The notes: generated from the sequence alone by a model not told the origin. Shown: positions 1-5,435, counted from the stretch's first letter. The stretch is 5,435 nucleotides of DNA from Chitinophaga pinensis (GCA_943329105.2 CALQCP020000173.1:1-5435), one strand, 5' to 3'. Made by a program: numbers and translations.

Positions 1-331
1 ACAGGCTCTTATCGATGGCCAGCTTGCGACTCAGCGCCAGGGAGTTCATGTCGCTCAGACCCGCGGAATCGATGGTGGACTTCGTTGCACCGCGCAGGCG
101 CTCAAGCGCGCGTTTGGCTGCGGACTCAAACGTTCCTGCCCGTTGGCCAATGAGGGCAACGGCCGCCCGTGGAGATACAGTGGTGCTCGGAATATCCTGC
201 ATGTCTGGATCGTCTCTGGATAGGGGTGCCGCCCGGTGTTCAATGTTCCTGAGACGCCCGGACTTCGATGGCAAAAACATGACCATGAGGAATATAGCCC
301 CAATTCCCATCATGTCACGAATGGCCATCAT
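1..331 (-). CDS. Unrecognised protein with N-terminal hydrophobic segment (5' part only, runs off window)
   Basis: An open frame on the minus strand begins with two adjacent ATG codons (331-329 and 328-326) and stays open to the window edge, giving about 110 residues. An AAGGA site at 341-337 lies 5 bases before the first ATG and 8 before the second, so either could be the start; an in-frame TGA at 343-341 rules out a longer one. The N-terminus is hydrophobic (roughly residues 6-20, with Ile-Phe-Leu-Met-Val-Met-Phe-Leu) and is followed by Pro-Ser-Lys-Ser-Gly-Arg, as in a single membrane anchor or uncleaved signal. The rest is polar, with an Ala/Arg/Lys-rich, probably helical stretch near residues 72-90. 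I do not recognise the family. Two other frames over the same bases are also open, but they lack this ribosome site and give implausible, Ser/Arg/Pro-rich proteins. The gene is divergent from the antiporter. A real gene is likely; its function is unknown. Confidence 0.6.
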   Translation of the reverse strand, partial: MMAIRDMMGIGAIFLMVMFLPSKSGRLRNIEHRAAPLSRDDPDMQDIPSTTVSPRAAVALIGQRAGTFESAAKRALERLRGATKSTIDSAGLSDMNSLALSRKLAIDKSL

Positions 332-336
332 TAATA

Positions 337-341
337 TCCTT
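337..341 (-). promoter_or_regulatory. Ribosome binding site AAGGA of the left-edge minus-strand gene
   Basis: On the minus strand AAGGA is followed by TATTA and then ATG ATG. This spacing is the best reason for choosing this frame over the overlapping open frames at the left edge. Confidence 0.5.
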
Positions 342-400
342 CATATTGAAACACCGTGGAGCCGCCGCAGCGGGTCTCCTGCCCTTACGCTCTGCCATTC

Positions 401-1570
401 ATGAACTGGACTCGCTTTCGGCATCACCTGCCACTCCTCCTTGGCCTCGGCACCATCGTGCTCAACGTGGTGGTGAGCCGTGGGGCGGGCGGACAGCACT
501 CACTGCTCACTTTTATCTGGCTTTTCACAGTGATCCTCGCCTGCGCCTATTCCGCCTCGCACTACGCGGACATGGTTGCGCACCGACTTGGGGAGCCCAT
601 CGGCACCCTGATTCTGACGCTGTCGGTGGTCGTGATTGAAGTCTCCATCGTGGCCGCCATGATGCTCGGTGGCGGTAGCGAGCCGACCGTTGCTCGTGAC
701 ACCATGTTCTCAACCCTGATGATCATCATGAATGGGCTGGTTGGCATGGCGCTCCTCGCGGGTGGAATTAATCGACGCGAGCAATTCTTCAATCTGCAGT
801 CATCCGCTTCGTACATCACCCTGATCATTCCGCTGGCGTTGATTGCCTTGGTTCTGCCGCGGCTCACCGAGTCGGAGCCGGGCGGCTTTATGACGCCGCG
901 CATGGAAATCTTTGTAGCAGCCGCTTCAGTGTTGATGTACGGGGCATTTCTGTGGATGCAGACTTCCCGTTACCGCTCGTTCTTTGCACACGAGTCCGCA
1001 GAAACTGATGCCGAACAGGTCAACGACATTGGTCGGGTACATCCTGATTCGCAGCAGACGCTTCACGCCGGAGGTGCAAACCACCATGTAGCACTCATCA
1101 AGCCACTCTGGCGTGACGTGACGGGATTGGTTGTGATGCTTGTCGTAGTGGTAGTGCTTGCTGAATCGCTCGGAAAGTCCACTGCTGGATTCCTCAGCCA
1201 GACCGGGTTACCGCCAGCGATCGCGGGCGTACTGGTGGCATGCTTGGCGCTTGGGCCAGAAGGCCTTGCCGCCATCAAAGCAGCGCGCCGCAACTCCATG
1301 CAGCGCACCATGAACATCCTCTTGGGTTCAGCGCTCTCCACCATCGGGCTCACTGTTCCTGCCGTCCTGATACTTGCACGGATGCTCGGTCAGCACATTG
1401 AACTTGGGCTGCCGTTGCCAGAGATTGCGCTATTGATTGGCACCATGCTCGTATCGATCGTGAACTTCACGCACGGGCGTGCGAATCCCATGCAGGGTGT
1501 TGTACACCTTGCGCTCTTTGTTACCTACATCGCGTTGCTCTTTGATGTGCCGGTGTTGGCAGTGAAATGA
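401..1570 (+). CDS. chaA: ChaA-like calcium/sodium:proton antiporter (CaCA superfamily)
   Basis: This 389-residue integral membrane protein resembles the ChaA branch of cation/proton exchangers, which expel Ca2+ or Na+ (in some members K+) across the inner membrane in exchange for H+. The E. coli protein is a similar size (366 residues). Two inverted halves are visible. The first alpha-repeat lies at about residues 60-90, with Gly-Glu-Pro-Ile-Gly-Thr (E65) and Val-Ile-Glu-Val (E80). The second lies at about 284-322, with Gly-Pro-Glu-Gly-Leu-Ala-Ala (E287), Met-Asn-Ile-Leu-Leu-Gly-Ser (N305) and Ile-Gly-Leu-Thr-Val-Pro. About ten or eleven hydrophobic segments are seen. A polar loop at about 187-238, rich in Asp, Glu and His, separates the halves. 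The C-terminal segment containing Gln-Gly-Val-Val-His-Leu is typical of the family. The start is uncertain: ATG 401 has no clear ribosome site, and an in-frame GTG at 356 would add 15 residues without obvious family character. The gene converges on the VOC gene, so it is probably transcribed alone. Fold and family are confident; the transported ion is not. Confidence 0.88.
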   Translation: MNWTRFRHHLPLLLGLGTIVLNVVVSRGAGGQHSLLTFIWLFTVILACAYSASHYADMVAHRLGEPIGTLILTLSVVVIEVSIVAAMMLGGGSEPTVARDTMFSTLMIIMNGLVGMALLAGGINRREQFFNLQSSASYITLIIPLALIALVLPRLTESEPGGFMTPRMEIFVAAASVLMYGAFLWMQTSRYRSFFAHESAETDAEQVNDIGRVHPDSQQTLHAGGANHHVALIKPLWRDVTGLVVMLVVVVVLAESLGKSTAGFLSQTGLPPAIAGVLVACLALGPEGLAAIKAARRNSMQRTMNILLGSALSTIGLTVPAVLILARMLGQHIELGLPLPEIALLIGTMLVSIVNFTHGRANPMQGVVHLALFVTYIALLFDVPVLAVK

Positions 1571-1586
1571 GCGTAGCGACCTGGAT

Positions 1587-2375
1587 TTATGGTTCGCCTC
1601 GCTGAGCCGGCTCGACCATGCAGAAGGTGGCCCCTTGCGGGTCTCGCAGCACCACCACTGATCCAATACTCGGGAATCCAACCACATCCGTGAGTGCGGT
1701 GGCTCCAAGTTGCGTAGCGGTCCGACTTGCTTCTTCAATACGCTCAACGCAAATGAACGTCAGCCATGCGGACCGGTCATCGGGGTGTGCGGTAGGCATG
1801 ATGCCCGCGACGGAGCGACCGTGCGCGTTCATGCGTCGAGCGCCGTCGTCGCCACCATCGGGCGGAAGTTCTGATTCCCATCCAAGCAGTGCAGCATAGA
1901 ACTCAACAGCGCGGGCTGGATCGCGTGTCACCAAGTGGTTCCAGACGATGGCGCCTGGGCCATGTTCGTTCATTCCGTCCGTCTTGCCGGGGTCTGCTTG
2001 GAACAGCGCACATTCCGCGCCGGTTGGGTCGCTGATCACACTCGAGCGTCCCATAGAACCTTGCGTTACCGGCGTGCGGACGGTCGCTCCTAGTTCAGCA
2101 GCGCGAGCGGTCATCAGTTCAATGTCGTTCACCGCGATGTAGCCGACCCAATGTGCCTGAACATCCGCCGGCGCCGTCGCGTTGATCGGCATCATGCCCA
2201 TCAGCGTGTGCGAGCCAATGGCCAGCATGGTGTAGTCGCCGTGCGGCATCGGAATGGTCGTAGCAGTGGCGTTCAACAGTGCTGAATAGAACGCCGTGGA
2301 GCCTGCGGCATCGCGCGTGTTCAGTTCGTGCCAACAAAATTCGCCGTGCAAGCATGGGGTGGAGTGCCAAGTCAT
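1587..2375 (-). CDS. Double VOC-domain (glyoxalase/bleomycin-resistance fold) protein, CFP30B-like
   Basis: The 262-residue protein consists of two vicinal-oxygen-chelate domains in tandem, about residues 11-127 and 142-257. Each opens with a matching motif: Phe-Cys-Trp-His-Glu-Leu-Asn-Thr-Arg-Asp at 13-22 and Val-Trp-Asn-His-Leu-Val-Thr-Arg-Asp at 144-152. Each then has a Phe-Tyr-x-Ala-Leu-Leu helix (29-34 and 159-164) and closes with Asp-Pro-x-Gly-Ala (117-121 and 245-249). The length and two-domain layout match the mycobacterial CFP30B/27-kDa antigen-type proteins, often labelled glyoxalase or hydroxylase without biochemical proof. H147 and E255 of domain 2 could be metal ligands; domain 1 has H16 but Gln (Q126) near the place where a Glu often sits, so it may not bind metal in the same way. 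No signal peptide is seen, so it is probably cytoplasmic. The upstream ribosome site is weak, but the only nearby upstream ATG is out of frame and meets a stop after a few codons. The reaction and substrate cannot be read from the sequence. Confidence 0.88.
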   Translation of the reverse strand: MTWHSTPCLHGEFCWHELNTRDAAGSTAFYSALLNATATTIPMPHGDYTMLAIGSHTLMGMMPINATAPADVQAHWVGYIAVNDIELMTARAAELGATVRTPVTQGSMGRSSVISDPTGAECALFQADPGKTDGMNEHGPGAIVWNHLVTRDPARAVEFYAALLGWESELPPDGGDDGARRMNAHGRSVAGIMPTAHPDDRSAWLTFICVERIEEASRTATQLGATALTDVVGFPSIGSVVVLRDPQGATFCMVEPAQRGEP

Positions 2376-2567
2376 TCAATCAGCATAGTTTGTCTCTGCA
2401 CACGCACAGTCAGGCAAGGTGGGGCTAGCCTGAATCGGCGGGATAGTGTCAAGTCTGATCCGTGTCTATGATTCGAGGTTCCCATGCGGTAGCCGCGTAT
2501 TCCGTGGGGCGTCGCCGGTCGTTTGGTACCCCCCGCAACGTGTCACAAACCTGCTCAGGAGATTCGC
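2376..2567. promoter_or_regulatory. Divergent intergenic region between the VOC gene and the H-NOX operon
   Basis: These 192 bases hold no supportable gene and must contain both divergent promoters. On the minus strand there is an exact TTGACA at 2452-2447, but the hexamer 17 bases downstream (GCTAGC) is a poor -10. On the plus strand TATGAT at 2467-2472 resembles a -10 box, with only a weak -35 upstream, and would give a leader of roughly 90 bases. A small inverted repeat, 2484-2489 with 2493-2498 (core GCGG-TAG-CCGC, one G-U pair), lies in that leader. I saw no convincing FNR-type (TTGAT-N4-ATCAA) or other known NO-regulator site by eye. The promoter assignments are tentative. Confidence 0.35.
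2557..2561 (+). promoter_or_regulatory. Ribosome binding site AGGAG of the first H-NOX gene
   Basis: AGGAG stands 6 bases before ATG 2568. It fixes the start at the canonical H-NOX opening Met-Tyr-Gly-Met-Val-Asn and excludes an in-frame TTG at 2523, which would add 15 residues that do not belong to the family. Confidence 0.8.
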
Positions 2568-3131
2568 ATGTACGGCATGGTCAATCAGGCAATCGAGGCG
2601 ATGGTCACTGAGAAGTTTGGGGCACCGCAATGGGAATTGATCAAGGCGCGCGCTGGGGTAGAGGATCCCGCCTTCGTCATGATGAAGCAATATCCCGATG
2701 CAGTGACCTATGCGCTTGCCACCGCTGTAGCCGAACACATGAACATGCCGATCGCCGATGTACTGCACGCGTTCGGAATCTATTGGATTGAGTTTGCGGG
2801 CAAGGGTCCATGGGGGAAGTTGATGAAGGCGTCCGGGAGTAACACTTATGAGTTGCTCAGTGCGCTCGACGCCATGCACACCCGGATTGCGGTGAGCTTT
2901 CCAGCGCTCGAGCCGCCATCGTTCCGCACTGAGCCGCGCGATGGCGGGGTGCTATTGGAGTATCGATCGCATCGCCCCGGACTTGCGCCATTTGTCCTTG
3001 GTCTCGTGCAGGGCCTTGGGAACATGTACGACGAACAGGTGGATATCAAACAGATCGCAGCCAAGGACGCAGGCGCACCGTGCGATGCGTTCATGGTTCG
3101 CACTCGTCCCGCACACACATCGGAGTCATAG
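2568..3131 (+). CDS. Heme nitric-oxide/oxygen-binding (H-NOX) sensor protein, first copy
   Basis: This 187-residue stand-alone H-NOX protein has the usual family length. H-NOX domains bind ferrous heme and sense NO (some also O2), passing the signal to a partner protein in the cytoplasm. The opening Met-Tyr-Gly-Met-Val-Asn is characteristic. The proximal heme ligand is H104, in Leu-Asp-Ala-Met-His-Thr-Arg. The propionate-binding Tyr-x-Ser-x-Arg motif is Y132, S134 and R136, followed by Pro-Gly-Leu-Ala-Pro-Phe-Val. The residue aligned with Tyr140 of the Caldanaerobacter (Thermoanaerobacter) tengcongensis H-NOX, which stabilises bound O2, is P141. The pocket therefore looks NO-selective rather than O2-binding (inference). 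The zinc-site cysteine/histidine set known from some proteobacterial H-NOX proteins is not present; only C172 is seen in the C-terminal part. The gene is the first of a three-gene operon with a second H-NOX and a histidine kinase, its likely signalling partner. Confidence 0.95.
   Translation: MYGMVNQAIEAMVTEKFGAPQWELIKARAGVEDPAFVMMKQYPDAVTYALATAVAEHMNMPIADVLHAFGIYWIEFAGKGPWGKLMKASGSNTYELLSALDAMHTRIAVSFPALEPPSFRTEPRDGGVLLEYRSHRPGLAPFVLGLVQGLGNMYDEQVDIKQIAAKDAGAPCDAFMVRTRPAHTSES
3122..3125 (+). promoter_or_regulatory. Ribosome binding site GGAG of the second H-NOX gene
   Basis: GGAG lies inside the last codons of the first H-NOX gene, 9 bases before ATG 3135. Translation of the second copy is thus likely coupled to the first. 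Confidence 0.55.
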
Positions 3132-3134
3132 CCA

Positions 3135-3692
3135 ATGCTTGGAATGGTGAATCACGCACTGCAGGAGATGGTTGTCGAGCGTCACGGCGAAGAAGTGTGG
3201 GCTGCCATCTGCGCGGACGCGGGTGTTCAGGAGCCGGTGTTCGTCATCATGCGGCCGTATCCAGATCAGGTGACATTTGATCTTGCTGCAGCGGTAGCAC
3301 GTCGTCTTGGCGTGCCGCTCGCCGACGCGCTGCAAGCGTTTGGGCACTTTTGGATGGTCTATGCCGAGCGCCAGCCGTGGGGGAAGGTGATGCGCTCCAT
3401 GGGTAGCAATGTGCGGGAAATGTTGCCGGCGCTTGACGCCATGCACGCACGATTGGCGTTGGCATTCCCGGGCGTCACCATGCCGCAGTTTCGTGCTGAG
3501 ACGTTGGACAGTGGTGCTATTCATGTTCACTATTTCTCATCGCGGTCCGGTCTGGCACCGTTCGTGAAGGGGGTACTTGAAGGCATGGGCGCCATGTACG
3601 GTGAGACAATCGCAGTGACGCAGATTGAGGATCGCGAGAGCGGTGCTGATCATGACGTATTCCTCGTTGAGTTTCTAGAACAAGCGGAGTAG
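3135..3692 (+). CDS. Heme nitric-oxide/oxygen-binding (H-NOX) sensor protein, second copy
   Basis: This second complete H-NOX protein has 185 residues and starts 3 bases after the stop of the first. It keeps H104 as proximal heme ligand (Leu-Asp-Ala-Met-His-Ala-Arg) and the Tyr-x-Ser-x-Arg motif as Y133, S135 and R137. P142 occupies the place of the distal O2-stabilising tyrosine, so it too is predicted to be an NO sensor. By hand alignment about half of its residues match the first copy, with one extra residue just before the YxSxR motif. Shared blocks include Pro-Trp-Gly-Lys at 81-84, Gly-Ser-Asn at 90-92 and Gly-Leu-Ala-Pro-Phe-Val at 139-144. The N-terminus (Met-Leu-Gly-Met-Val-Asn) replaces the usual Tyr2 with Leu. 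The C-terminal segment has Gly-Ala-Asp-His-Asp-Val-Phe-Leu-Val, closer to the common family form than copy one. The duplication appears old, with no sign of decay. It is probably a partner or alternative input for the downstream kinase. Confidence 0.95.
   Translation: MLGMVNHALQEMVVERHGEEVWAAICADAGVQEPVFVIMRPYPDQVTFDLAAAVARRLGVPLADALQAFGHFWMVYAERQPWGKVMRSMGSNVREMLPALDAMHARLALAFPGVTMPQFRAETLDSGAIHVHYFSSRSGLAPFVKGVLEGMGAMYGETIAVTQIEDRESGADHDVFLVEFLEQAE
3685..3689 (+). promoter_or_regulatory. Ribosome binding site CGGAG of the histidine kinase
   Basis: CGGAG in the last codons of the second H-NOX gene is 5 bases before GTG 3695. It supports that GTG as the kinase start, since the frame gives a family-like N-terminus from there. 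Confidence 0.55.
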
Positions 3693-3694
3693 TA

Positions 3695-5323
3695 GTGAAC
3701 ATAGAGGCACAATCACTCCTGGACACCCTGTTCCCATTTCACTTTGTGATTGGCGGCGATGGCGTGATTGTCGGAACTGGAACAAGTATGGCCAAGGTGC
3801 TCCCCGATTGTGTGGGGGCGCAATTTCTTGATGTGTTTGAGGTGTTGCGACCGCGGGCTGACTCTGTAGACACCGTTCGTAACTCAGTGGGGCAATTGAC
3901 CCTCCTGAGGATTCGTCACACCGAGCAGCAGATGCGCGGGCAGTTTGCCGTGTTGCCTGCAGGTGAGTTGGTATTCGTTGGATCGCCACGGATCGTGGAC
4001 AACACGTCCATCTGGGCCTGGCCGGTAGGTATTACTGATTTCGCGCCTCATGACGGTAGTGCCGACTATGCCATGGTCATTGAGGCGATGAATTCGCAGC
4101 TGCAGGACTTTGAGCGCATGGTCACCAAGCTCACCGCGCAGGAGCTCGTGCAGCGCGGCCTGCGCGTTCGTGCGGAGGAAGCGAATAGAGCCAAGTCGAA
4201 CTTCCTCGCCAATATTTCTCATGAAATCCGCACGCCGATGACGGCGATTCTTGGGTTCTCTGAACTCCTGGGCGATGAGGGGGTCGATCCCGCTGAGCGG
4301 AGCGATTACCTAGAAACCATTCGCCGCAATGGTGATCATCTGTTAGTGATCATCAACGACATTCTTGACCTCGCCAAGATTGAGGCGGGCGGTTGCTCGA
4401 TCGACATCAAAGAAGTGTTGGTTTCGGACGTCGTGCGCGATGTGGTGCAACTACTGCACATGCGCGCCGTTGCCAAGGGAATTTCCCTAGTCAACGAAGT
4501 ACAGGGCGACGCGGCAATGTTGCCAATCTGCAGTGATGCGGTACGTATTCGGCAAGTGTTGTTCAACCTTGTTGGAAACGCCGTGAAATTTACAGACCAC
4601 GGATCGGTGCGAGTGGTGGTGTCGGCGCAGCGATCGGGTTCGCGCATGGAAACGCGCATTGCCGTGCATGACACCGGCTGCGGCATGTCCGAGGAAACCA
4701 TCCCGAGACTCTTTGAGCCGTTCTCGCAGTTTGATACGAGTTACACACGGCGACACGGTGGAACTGGGCTTGGGTTGGCGATCAGTCGCCCCTTGGCAGT
4801 GCTGCTTGGGGGCAGAATTGACGTTGCCAGCGAACTTGGGCGGGGCAGTGTCTTTACGTTGATCTTTGAGTCTGATGTCACCCAGCCAGCGTTGGTGTTC
4901 CCGCTGCCGACGCCGTCGACGCTCACGCCCCGCAGTGCGAATGGTCCACTGACGGGTAAGAACATCCTGCTGGTGGAAGACAGCATTGACTCGCAGCGGA
5001 TTCTGTCCGCGCTGATGTCGCTGGCGGGGGCGCGCGTCGATATTGCATCGGACGGGTTGAGCGCGGTAGCGCGCTTTGATGGGGGCTATTGCCCGGACTT
5101 AGTGATCATGGACGTACAGATGCCTGGTATCGATGGGATCGAAGCAACGGAGCGCATTCGTGCGCGCGGTTACCGCGGTCGGATTGTTGCGCTCACCGCG
5201 GCAGCGCTGAGTGTTGAGCGTGACCGCGCTCTCAACGCTGGCTGCGAGGGCTTCTATTTAAAGCCAATTTCCCGCGCCGACCTGTTGGCGATCTGCAGTG
5301 GAAATCAGTCGGCATTGGATTGA
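3695..5323 (+). CDS. H-NOX-associated hybrid histidine kinase (HNOBA-HisKA-HATPase-REC)
   Basis: This soluble 542-residue sensor kinase starts at GTG, 2 bases after the H-NOX stop. Residues about 1-130 look like an HNOBA (heme NO binding associated, PAS-like) domain: Leu-Phe-Pro-Phe-His-Phe-Val at 12-18, Phe-Glu-Val-Leu-Arg-Pro-Arg at 48-54, Met-Arg-Gly-Gln at 80-83, Phe-Val-Gly-Ser-Pro at 94-98 and Ile-Thr-Asp-Phe-Ala-Pro-His-Asp at 113-120. A helical, probably coiled-coil linker covers about 125-168. HisKA carries the phospho-accepting H176 (Ser-His-Glu-Ile-Arg-Thr-Pro). The ATPase domain has N291/N295 (N box), Asp-Thr-Gly-Cys-Gly-Met at 326-331, Phe-Glu-Pro-Phe at 340-343 and Gly-Gly-Thr-Gly-Leu-Gly-Leu at 355-361. 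After a Pro/Ser/Thr linker at about 395-418, a receiver at about 421-535 has E428/D429, phospho-acceptor D473, T501 and K523. No membrane segment, DNA-binding or Hpt domain is seen. It most likely receives the NO signal from the H-NOX proteins; the final output protein lies outside the window. Confidence 0.95.
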   Translation: MNIEAQSLLDTLFPFHFVIGGDGVIVGTGTSMAKVLPDCVGAQFLDVFEVLRPRADSVDTVRNSVGQLTLLRIRHTEQQMRGQFAVLPAGELVFVGSPRIVDNTSIWAWPVGITDFAPHDGSADYAMVIEAMNSQLQDFERMVTKLTAQELVQRGLRVRAEEANRAKSNFLANISHEIRTPMTAILGFSELLGDEGVDPAERSDYLETIRRNGDHLLVIINDILDLAKIEAGGCSIDIKEVLVSDVVRDVVQLLHMRAVAKGISLVNEVQGDAAMLPICSDAVRIRQVLFNLVGNAVKFTDHGSVRVVVSAQRSGSRMETRIAVHDTGCGMSEETIPRLFEPFSQFDTSYTRRHGGTGLGLAISRPLAVLLGGRIDVASELGRGSVFTLIFESDVTQPALVFPLPTPSTLTPRSANGPLTGKNILLVEDSIDSQRILSALMSLAGARVDIASDGLSAVARFDGGYCPDLVIMDVQMPGIDGIEATERIRARGYRGRIVALTAAALSVERDRALNAGCEGFYLKPISRADLLAICSGNQSALD

Positions 5324-5435
5324 TGTGAGTGCGCGGTGGGCCGGCTGGATTTACAGAAATTCCGCAGTAATTTCGGTTTCGGTTGCGGTGATCGTTACCC
5401 TGCGGTGATGGTGGGAAATTCAACAATTCGTAGGT
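5324..5435. other. 3' flank of the operon, no supportable gene; weak inverted repeat
   Basis: The 112 bases after the kinase contain a short inverted repeat, GAAATT at 5356-5361 and AATTTC at 5369-5374, with a 7-base loop. GAAATT recurs at 5415-5420. The 6-bp, AT-rich stem has no T-run after it, so it is a poor candidate for an intrinsic terminator. A GTG-initiated frame of 27 codons (5325-5408) and an ATG at 5408 that stays open to the window end overlap as TGATG. Neither has a ribosome site good enough to call a gene. Confidence 0.3.

Noticed and set aside
356..400. GTG start giving the antiporter 15 extra residues
   Set aside because: The extra residues are polar/Pro/Cys-containing, unlike the family N-terminus, and no clear ribosome site precedes the GTG. 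ATG 401 is preferred, although it too lacks a good site, so this remains possible.
15..404. Plus-strand open frame over the left edge
   Set aside because: It has no visible ribosome site at its start, gives an Arg/Ser/Met-rich protein without recognisable features, lies opposite the minus-strand frame with a good ribosome site, and runs into the antiporter start.
1604..1613. Perfect 10-base palindrome GAGCCGGCTC near the convergent gene ends
   Set aside because: It lies within the last codons of the VOC gene, has no loop or T-run, and is too short to call a terminator or operator.
1618..2142. Plus-strand open frames opposite the VOC gene
   Set aside because: They are antisense shadows of a clear two-domain VOC protein and have no recognisable features.
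2523..2567. Upstream TTG start for the first H-NOX
   Set aside because: The AGGAG site and the conserved Met-Tyr-Gly-x-Val-Asn opening place the start at 2568.
3036..3120. Zinc-binding Cys/His set in the first H-NOX
   Set aside because: Only one cysteine (C172) is present in the C-terminal region, so the four-ligand site known from some proteobacterial H-NOX proteins is absent.
5325..5408. 27-codon GTG-initiated small gene after the kinase
   Set aside because: It has no convincing ribosome site, is very short, and could easily occur by chance.
1..5435. CRISPR arrays, tRNA or rRNA genes, insertion sequences
   Set aside because: Reading both strands, I found no regularly spaced repeats, tRNA-like cloverleaf ends, rRNA motifs, transposase motifs or terminal inverted repeats.

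Overview
The window (5,435 bases, moderately GC-rich, bacterial-style closely packed genes) holds four complete regions of interest: a partial minus-strand gene at the left edge, a ChaA-like cation/proton antiporter on the plus strand, a minus-strand double-VOC (glyoxalase-fold) protein, and a plus-strand three-gene operon. The operon encodes two tandem heme-nitric-oxide-binding (H-NOX) proteins followed by a hybrid histidine kinase. Shine-Dalgarno-like sites (AAGGA, AGGAG, CGGAG) and the protein families point to a free-living bacterium. The double-VOC protein style and base composition would fit a Gemmatimonadota-like or similar environmental lineage, but the sequence alone does not prove the phylum.

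Layout: 1-331 (minus) is the 5' part of an unrecognised protein with one N-terminal hydrophobic segment; it runs off the window. A short divergent gap of about 70 bases separates it from the antiporter (401-1570, plus; a GTG start at 356 is also possible). The antiporter converges on the double-VOC gene (1587-2375, minus), with 16 bases between the stop codons. Bases 2376-2567 form a divergent intergenic region that must carry the promoters of the VOC gene and of the H-NOX operon. Then come hnox1 (2568-3131), hnox2 (3135-3692) and the kinase (3695-5323), with gaps of only 3 and 2 bases. The last 112 bases contain no gene that can be supported.

The main point of interest is the operon. Both H-NOX proteins keep the proximal heme histidine (H104 in each) and the Tyr-x-Ser-x-Arg heme-propionate motif, and both lack the distal tyrosine linked to oxygen binding, so both look like ferrous NO sensors. 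They are only about half identical to each other. The kinase begins with what looks like an HNOBA domain, the PAS-like partner domain also found next to H-NOX in eukaryotic soluble guanylate cyclase. It continues with a signalling helix, HisKA, HATPase and a C-terminal receiver. The likely circuit is: NO binds one or both H-NOX proteins, these act on the HNOBA domain, autophosphorylation of H176 changes, and phosphate passes to D473. Two intact, diverged sensors feeding one kinase suggests a heterodimeric or two-range NO sensor. This is inference and has not been tested.
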